Shown here piece after piece: positions 6,099 through 10,019 of a stretch of 10,019 bases of DNA; positions within the stretch are counted from its first letter, which is position 1; each line of letters starts with the position of its first letter. A model generated the notes under the pieces. That model made no database searches and had not been told where the DNA came from. It saw only the letters and a list, made by a program, of their open reading frames with translations. Source of the stretch: Lutibacter sp. (GTDB taxonomy: Bacteria > Bacteroidota > Bacteroidia > Flavobacteriales > Flavobacteriaceae); assembly GCA_004195315.1 (NCBI GenBank), contig SDWL01000042.1, forward strand, positions 1 through 10,019, given 5' to 3'. The translations under genes and the position numbers were made by a program.

Positions 6099-7346
6099 AT
6101 GAAAGATTTATTTGAAAGAATAGTTAAAGATAAAGGTCCATTAGGGAAATGGGCTAAACAGGCAGAAGGATATTATGTCTTTCCAAAATTAGAAGGAGAA
6201 ATTTCTAATAGAATGCTATTTAATGGTAAAGAAGTTATCACTTGGAGTATTAATGATTACTTAGGGTTGGCAAACCACCCTGAAGTTAGAAAAGCAGATG
6301 CTGAAGCAGCCGCAGAATATGGTATGGCTTACCCAATGGGAGCTAGAATGATGTCTGGACATACAAAATATCATGAGCAATTAGAAATTGAATGTGCTGA
6401 ATTTGTTGAAAAGGAAGCAGCATATTTAGTGAATTTTGGTTACCAAGGAATGGTTTCTGCTATTGATGCTTTGGTTAGTAAAAATGATGTAATAGTTTAT
6501 GATATTGATTCACACGCCTGTATTATTGATGGTGTTAGATTACATCATGGAAAAAGATTTACATATCAACATAATGATATTGAAAGCTTAGAAAAAAACT
6601 TACAAAGAGCAACTAAAATTGCAGAAGAAACAGGAGGTGGGATTCTTGTAATTTCAGAAGGAGTTTTTGGAATGCGTGGTGAACAAGGAAAATTAAAAGA
6701 AATTGTTGCATTAAAAGAAAATTATAATTTTAGATTTTTAGTTGATGATGCTCATGGTTTTGGAACTTTAGGACAAGAAGGTAAAGGAGCTGGCTTTGAA
6801 CAAGGGGTACAAGATGGTATTGATGTATATTTTGCTACTTTTGCAAAATCTATGGCTGGAATTGGAGCCTTTTTTGCTGCCGATAAAGAAATTATTCAGT
6901 ACTTGCAATATAATATGCGTTCACAAATGTTTGCGAAAGCATTGCCTATGGCCATGGTTAAAGGAGCTTTAAAACGTTTAGATATGCTTAGGACTATGCC
7001 AGAACTTAAAAGAAAGTTATGGGAGAATGTTGATGCTTTACAAAATGGATTAAAAGATAATGGTTTTAATATTGGTAAAACAAATACATGTGTTACTCCA
7101 GTTTTTTTAGAAGGTGATATTCCTGAAGCAATGGCTATGGTTAATGATCTACGTGAAAATTATGGAATATTTTGTTCAATTGTTGCTTATCCAGTAATTC
7201 CAAAAGGCTTACTTATTTTGAGGTTAATTCCTACAGCAACTCACACATTAGAAGATGTAAAAGTAACTATAGAAGCTTTTTCAGCAATACGTTCTAAACT
7301 TGAAAAAGGTATTTATAAACGAATAGCTGCTAAAATGATGGCATAA
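6099..7346 (+). CDS. capB: Alpha-oxoamine synthase, probable cysteate C-fatty-acyltransferase (CapB type)
   Basis: A 415-residue fold-type I PLP enzyme of the alpha-oxoamine synthase family (relatives: KBL, BioF, serine palmitoyltransferase). These condense an amino acid with an acyl thioester with loss of CO2. Visible: WSINDYLGLANHPEV (49-63); PMGARMMSGH (79-88); His139 in DSHACIIDG, which stacks on PLP; SEGVFGM (186-192); Asp216 and His219 in VDDAHGFGTLG; PLP lysine Lys250 in TFAKSMAGIG; IPTATHTLEDV (377-387). The N-terminal GPLGKWAKQAEGYYVFPKLEGE block (13-34) is typical of the Bacteroidota lipid-type branch and not of E. coli Kbl. No threonine dehydrogenase is adjacent, whereas a cysteine-synthase-fold gene is, so the best reading is cysteate plus fatty acyl thioester giving 3-ketocapnine. 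The product would be reduced by an enzyme not in this window. It is cytoplasmic or peripheral to the membrane. Serine palmitoyltransferase or glycine C-acetyltransferase are the alternatives; automated annotation would probably say kbl. Confidence 0.85.
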   Translation: MKDLFERIVKDKGPLGKWAKQAEGYYVFPKLEGEISNRMLFNGKEVITWSINDYLGLANHPEVRKADAEAAAEYGMAYPMGARMMSGHTKYHEQLEIECAEFVEKEAAYLVNFGYQGMVSAIDALVSKNDVIVYDIDSHACIIDGVRLHHGKRFTYQHNDIESLEKNLQRATKIAEETGGGILVISEGVFGMRGEQGKLKEIVALKENYNFRFLVDDAHGFGTLGQEGKGAGFEQGVQDGIDVYFATFAKSMAGIGAFFAADKEIIQYLQYNMRSQMFAKALPMAMVKGALKRLDMLRTMPELKRKLWENVDALQNGLKDNGFNIGKTNTCVTPVFLEGDIPEAMAMVNDLRENYGIFCSIVAYPVIPKGLLILRLIPTATHTLEDVKVTIEAFSAIRSKLEKGIYKRIAAKMMA

Positions 7347-7355
7347 AATATGATA

Positions 7356-7408
7356 TATTAAAATAAAAAAGCCTTTTAGAAAATCTAAAAGGCTTTTTTA
7401 TTTTAATA
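7356..7408. terminator. Bidirectional terminator between capB and the Fnr-like gene
   Basis: A perfect 25-bp hairpin (7356-7380 with 7384-7408) with a 3-base AAA loop. The GC-containing core GCCTTTTAGA/TCTAAAAGGC is flanked by A6 on the left and T6 on the right, so it has a T-tail in both directions. It starts 10 bases after the capB stop and ends 13 bases before the stop of the converging gene. Confidence 0.93.
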
Positions 7409-7420
7409 CTCTAATTTTTT

Positions 7421-8107
7421 TTAATAACCTTCAGACATATTTTTAAGAGCATTTTTATCTGAAATTTTCACCTTTTTATTAATTAAATCAATAACACCAT
7501 CTTTTTTTAAATTAGATAATAATCGAATTGCTGATTCTGTAGCTGTTCCAATTGTATTTGCAATTTCTTCTCTTGTTAAAACAACATCAATACAACCATC
7601 ATTATCAACACCAAAAATTTCTTCTAAACTAAGCAGAGTTTCAGCTAAACGTTCTTTAACTGGTTTTTGAGCCATTTGAGATATTAAAGTATTAGCTTGG
7701 TTTAATTGATGAGAAATAACCTTCATTATATTCAAAGAAAACTGACCGTTTTCCCTAATAGTATCTAATATATCTTGTTTAGGAATAAAACAAACGTGCA
7801 TATCTTCTAAGGCGGTAGTATTTAAACCCACAGGTTCATCACTTAGAATAGAGCGTTGCCCTAAAATATCTCCACCTTTAACAAATTTTATAATTTGTTC
7901 CTTACCATTTGTGCTAAGCTTTGTTAATTTAGCCTTGCCATCTCTAATACAATATAAGCCATTTATTGGGTTTCCTTCAGTCATTAAATTTTCACCTTTT
8001 TTAATGAAAAGTGAAGTTTTATGATCTGAAAATTTCTCTAGTTCTTCTTGAGTCAAAGCCTTAAGAGAGTTAAATCGTTTAATGATGCATTGTCCACATT
8101 TTGACAT
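7421..8107 (-). CDS. Crp/Fnr-family transcription regulator, FNR-like with cysteine ligands
   Basis: A 228-residue regulator from ATG 8107. The frame extends three codons further to a TTG at 8116, but homologs I recall begin near MSKCxQC, so the ATG is preferred. A cyclic-nucleotide-binding-type beta barrel (about 15-120) leads through a dimer helix (about 122-145) to a C-terminal winged HTH (about 150-215). The recognition helix TREEIANTIGTATESAIRLL keeps Glu191 and Arg195, matching FNR Glu209 and Arg213, while the FNR Ser212 position is Ile. Cysteines: Cys4 and Cys7 (CGQC), Cys53 (LYCIRDG), Cys106 (MHVCFIP) and Cys172. Cys106 aligns with FNR Cys122, one of the iron-sulfur ligands, but the third N-terminal cysteine of FNR is missing. 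It therefore probably senses oxygen or redox state, by a cluster or by thiols. It is divergent from ccoI, so control of cbb3 oxidase assembly is the natural inference. No cAMP-binding RxS signature is seen. Confidence 0.9.
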   Translation of the reverse strand: MSKCGQCIIKRFNSLKALTQEELEKFSDHKTSLFIKKGENLMTEGNPINGLYCIRDGKAKLTKLSTNGKEQIIKFVKGGDILGQRSILSDEPVGLNTTALEDMHVCFIPKQDILDTIRENGQFSLNIMKVISHQLNQANTLISQMAQKPVKERLAETLLSLEEIFGVDNDGCIDVVLTREEIANTIGTATESAIRLLSNLKKDGVIDLINKKVKISDKNALKNMSEGY

Positions 8108-8150
8108 AAAAATCAAATTTTAATACTAGTAGTAGTAGGCCGCTAATGTA

Positions 8151-8178
8151 CAAAAATAAATGATATTTGTCATATCAA
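8151..8178 (-). promoter_or_regulatory. Candidate promoter of the Fnr-like gene
   Basis: On the minus strand, TTG (8178-8176), a 17-base gap, then TATTTTTG (8158-8151): a good match to the Bacteroidota -33/-7 pattern. The leader would be about 38 bases. The palindrome at 8161-8177 fills the spacer, so a protein bound there should block this promoter. Confidence 0.55.
8161..8177. promoter_or_regulatory. Palindrome in the fnr-like/ccoI intergenic region, possible operator
   Basis: TGATAT, a 5-base spacer, then ATATCA: a perfect 6-bp dyad. It lies in the spacer of the leftward promoter and about 37-40 bases before the inferred ccoI start. It is not a standard FNR or CRP box: TGA and TCA are 11 bases apart, not 6. 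Which protein binds is unknown, and chance in AT-rich DNA is possible. Confidence 0.4.
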
Positions 8179-8194
8179 TGAACCAATAAATGAA

Positions 8195-8202
8195 TAGTTT
8201 TG
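8195..8202 (+). promoter_or_regulatory. Candidate -7 element of ccoI
   Basis: TAGTTTTG matches TAnnTTTG and lies 20 bases before the ATG at 8223. The nearest TTTG upstream (8166-8169) is 25 bases away, longer than usual, so the -33 element looks weak. That would suit a promoter needing an activator. Confidence 0.5.
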
Positions 8203-8222
8203 TATAGAATTTAAATAATACT

Positions 8223-10019
8223 ATGAATTTGAATAATTGTTATCATTGTGGTGCTGATTGTGGTAAAAAGTCAATTTATTTTAATGAAAAGGATTTTTGT
8301 TGTAATGGTTGTAAAACAGTTTATGAAATATTAAATGCTAATGAATTAAGTTGTTATTATGATTTAGAATCTTCACCCGGAACTATTCCAAAAGATATAC
8401 AAGGCAAGTATAATTACTTAGAAAATGAAGAAATTATTGAAAAATTGTTAGAATTTAACGATGGGGAAACTTCAGTAGTAGAATTTTATATACCAAGTAT
8501 TCATTGTAGTTCCTGTATTTGGGTTTTAGAAAATTTAAACAAATTAAATAATGGCGTAGCAACTTCAATGGTGAATTTTCCAATGAAGACATTTAGAATT
8601 ACCTTTAAAAATAAAGAAACTAATTTAAAGCAACTTGTTGAGATAATTACATCTATTGGCTATGAACCTTATATAAGTTTAGAAGATGCTGATGCAAAGA
8701 GAAATAAAGTAGATAAAACTTTAATTTACCAAGTTTCAATAGCGGCTTTTGCTTTCGGAAATATCATGCTATTATCATTCCCAGAATATTTTGCAGTTAA
8801 TGAGTTTTGGTTAGAAAAATACAAACCTTTATTCAGATGGTTAATGTTTATTATGGCAGTTCCAGTTGTGTTTTATTCAGCAAAAGATTATTTTATTTCG
8901 GCTTATAAAGGAGTTAAGCATAAAATTTTAAATATTGATGTTCCTATAGCTATTGGAATTACCGTATTATTTATAAGAAGTACTGTTGAAATTATGTTTG
9001 ATATTGGATCTGGTTTTTTTGATAGTTTAACGGGATTGGTTTTTTTCTTGTTATTAGGTAAATTCTTTCAACAAAAGACGTATAATTTTTTATCATTTGA
9101 ACGGGATTATAAATCATACTTCCCAATTGCTGTTACTATTATAGTAGATGGTAGTGAAAAAAGTATTTCAGTAAATGATATAGTAAAAGGAAATAGATTA
9201 TTAATAAGAAATGAGGAGTTAATTCCGGTTGATGGGATTTTAATTAATGGAAACGCAGCTATTGATTATAGTTTTGTAACTGGTGAATCAGTAGCTGTAA
9301 TTAAACAATCTGGAGAGAAGTTGTTTGCTGGTGGTAAACAAACTGCTGGAGCTATTGAAATGGAAGTAATTAGTACAATTTCTCAAAGTTATTTAACTCA
9401 GTTATGGAGTAACGATGTTTTTAATAAAACCAACGATGTTACCATAAAAAATATTACTGACACAATTAGTAAATATTTTACAATTGCTATATTAATTATT
9501 GCTTTTTTAGCAGGTCTTTTTTGGTATTTTTATAATGTATCAATGGTAATAAATGTTGTTACAGCTGTATTAATAATAGCTTGCCCGTGTGCGTTAGCAT
9601 TATCTGCTCCATTTGCAATTGGAAATATGTTGCGAATTTTTGGTTATAAGAAATTCTATTTAAAAAACGCAGATTCTATTGAGAATATGGCGAAAATAGA
9701 TACTATTATTTTTGATAAAACAGGCACAATAACATCAAGTGATAAAACTCAATTATTTTATAAAGGCGAAGAGCTTTCAACCGAAGAACTTTCAACAATA
9801 AAAAGTGTTTTAAGAGCTTCAAATCATCCATTAAGTAGGCTACTTTATGAATATATTAAAGTTGAAACTTTAAAAGAAACCCCATCCTCTTTTGAAGAAA
9901 TATTAGGAAAAGGAATACAAGCCTCAATTAATTGTATGGATATTAAACTTGGTTCAGCAAGCTTTGTTAAATCAACGATGTTAAATACAAATGAAACAGC
10001 CATTCTCTTATACACATCT
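8223..10019 (+). CDS. ccoI: Copper-translocating P1B-type ATPase CcoI/FixI, 3' end missing
   Basis: Open to the right edge, 599 codons including about six from adapter; the family is usually near 800 residues. CcoI supplies copper for assembly of cbb3 cytochrome oxidase in the inner membrane. Domains in order: an N-terminal cysteine-rich metal-binding domain (Cys6, 9, 13, 26, 27, 30; FCCNGCKTVYEIL); an HMA domain with HCSSC at 94-98; membrane helices at about 167-187, 203-221, 239-258 and 262-280; actuator TGES at 353-356; helices at 418-437 and 445-468, the latter holding the Cu-transport CPC motif (454-456); phosphorylated Asp498 in DKTGT; and HP at 535-536 in the nucleotide domain. The hinge GDGxND motif and the last two helices are lost. 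The double N-terminal metal-binding layout and divergence from an Fnr-like gene favour CcoI over the detoxifying pump CopA. In relatives ccoS and ccoNO follow; they would lie past the contig end. Confidence 0.92.
   Translation, partial: MNLNNCYHCGADCGKKSIYFNEKDFCCNGCKTVYEILNANELSCYYDLESSPGTIPKDIQGKYNYLENEEIIEKLLEFNDGETSVVEFYIPSIHCSSCIWVLENLNKLNNGVATSMVNFPMKTFRITFKNKETNLKQLVEIITSIGYEPYISLEDADAKRNKVDKTLIYQVSIAAFAFGNIMLLSFPEYFAVNEFWLEKYKPLFRWLMFIMAVPVVFYSAKDYFISAYKGVKHKILNIDVPIAIGITVLFIRSTVEIMFDIGSGFFDSLTGLVFFLLLGKFFQQKTYNFLSFERDYKSYFPIAVTIIVDGSEKSISVNDIVKGNRLLIRNEELIPVDGILINGNAAIDYSFVTGESVAVIKQSGEKLFAGGKQTAGAIEMEVISTISQSYLTQLWSNDVFNKTNDVTIKNITDTISKYFTIAILIIAFLAGLFWYFYNVSMVINVVTAVLIIACPCALALSAPFAIGNMLRIFGYKKFYLKNADSIENMAKIDTIIFDKTGTITSSDKTQLFYKGEELSTEELSTIKSVLRASNHPLSRLLYEYIKVETLKETPSSFEEILGKGIQASINCMDIKLGSASFVKSTMLNTNETAILLYTS
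10001..10019 (-). other. Nextera/Tn5 mosaic-end adapter (library artefact)
   Basis: The last 16 bases (10004-10019) are identical to the reverse complement of the Tn5 mosaic end, and 17 of the last 19 agree; 10002-10003 differ. It closes the ccoI frame with the false residues LLYTS, the same five residues the adapter adds to the left-end gene. The ccoI truncation is therefore technical. Confidence 0.93.

Noticed and set aside
6099..7346. Kbl (2-amino-3-ketobutyrate CoA ligase) for threonine breakdown
   Set aside because: No tdh neighbour, a lipid-branch N-terminal block and a CapA-like partner. It is kept as an alternative, not as the main call.
8114..8116. TTG start giving a 231-residue Fnr-like protein
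   Set aside because: The ATG three codons later gives the usual MSKCxQC N terminus; the TTG has no supporting ribosome binding site.
8161..8178. Classic FNR box (TTGAT-N4-ATCAA) upstream of ccoI
   Set aside because: Only one half-site (ATCAA) fits. The dyad present has 11 bases between TGA and TCA where FNR and CRP sites have 6.
1..10019. Matching inverted sequences at both ends, as if terminal repeats of a 10-kb transposon
   Set aside because: They equal the Tn5 mosaic end of sequencing libraries, the contents are chromosomal housekeeping-type genes, and there is no transposase.
1..10019. CRISPR arrays, tRNA or rRNA genes, riboswitches, defence or phage genes
   Set aside because: None seen: no regularly spaced repeats, no cloverleaf or rRNA-like blocks, and the intergenic gaps are all under 160 bases.

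Overview
The window is AT-rich (by eye about 30% G+C) and gene-dense. It reads as a piece of a Flavobacteriaceae-type (Bacteroidota) chromosome. The evidence is a DUF3822-family gene, a flavobacterial-type membrane protein beside it, a pair of PLP enzymes that look like the capnine (sulfonolipid) pathway, an Fnr-like regulator divergent from a CcoI copper ATPase, and repeated Bacteroidota-style TAnnTTTG -7 promoter elements upstream of the genes. Both ends carry the Nextera/Tn5 mosaic-end adapter (exact 19-mer at 1-19; 16 exact terminal bases at 10004-10019). The window is therefore probably a whole contig, and both end genes are cut by library or assembly limits, not by biology.

Layout. Minus strand, 1-1084: a two-helix membrane protein of unknown function, then an overlapping DUF3822 gene running off the left end. 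Plus strand, 1187-7346: a stand-alone SF1B (RecD2/Dda-like) helicase, oligopeptidase B, a cysteine-synthase-fold PLP enzyme (CapA-type cysteate synthase candidate) and an alpha-oxoamine synthase (CapB-type cysteate fatty-acyltransferase candidate). A T-tailed terminator separates the last two. A 25-bp perfect hairpin ends capB and also serves the converging gene. Minus strand, 7421-8107: a Crp/Fnr regulator with FNR-like cysteines. Plus strand, 8223 to the end: the first ~590 residues of CcoI, the copper P-type ATPase for cbb3 oxidase assembly.

How they work together. The main linked function is the capA-capB pair. CapA would make L-cysteate from sulfite and an activated serine, and CapB would condense it with a fatty acyl thioester to give 3-ketocapnine, the precursor of the sulfonolipids of gliding Bacteroidota. 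The reductase of the pathway is not in the window. The second linked unit is the divergent Fnr-like/ccoI locus, where an oxygen- or redox-responsive regulator would control cbb3 oxidase maturation from a 115-bp shared intergenic region carrying two opposed promoters and a small palindrome. The helicase and the peptidase look like housekeeping genes.
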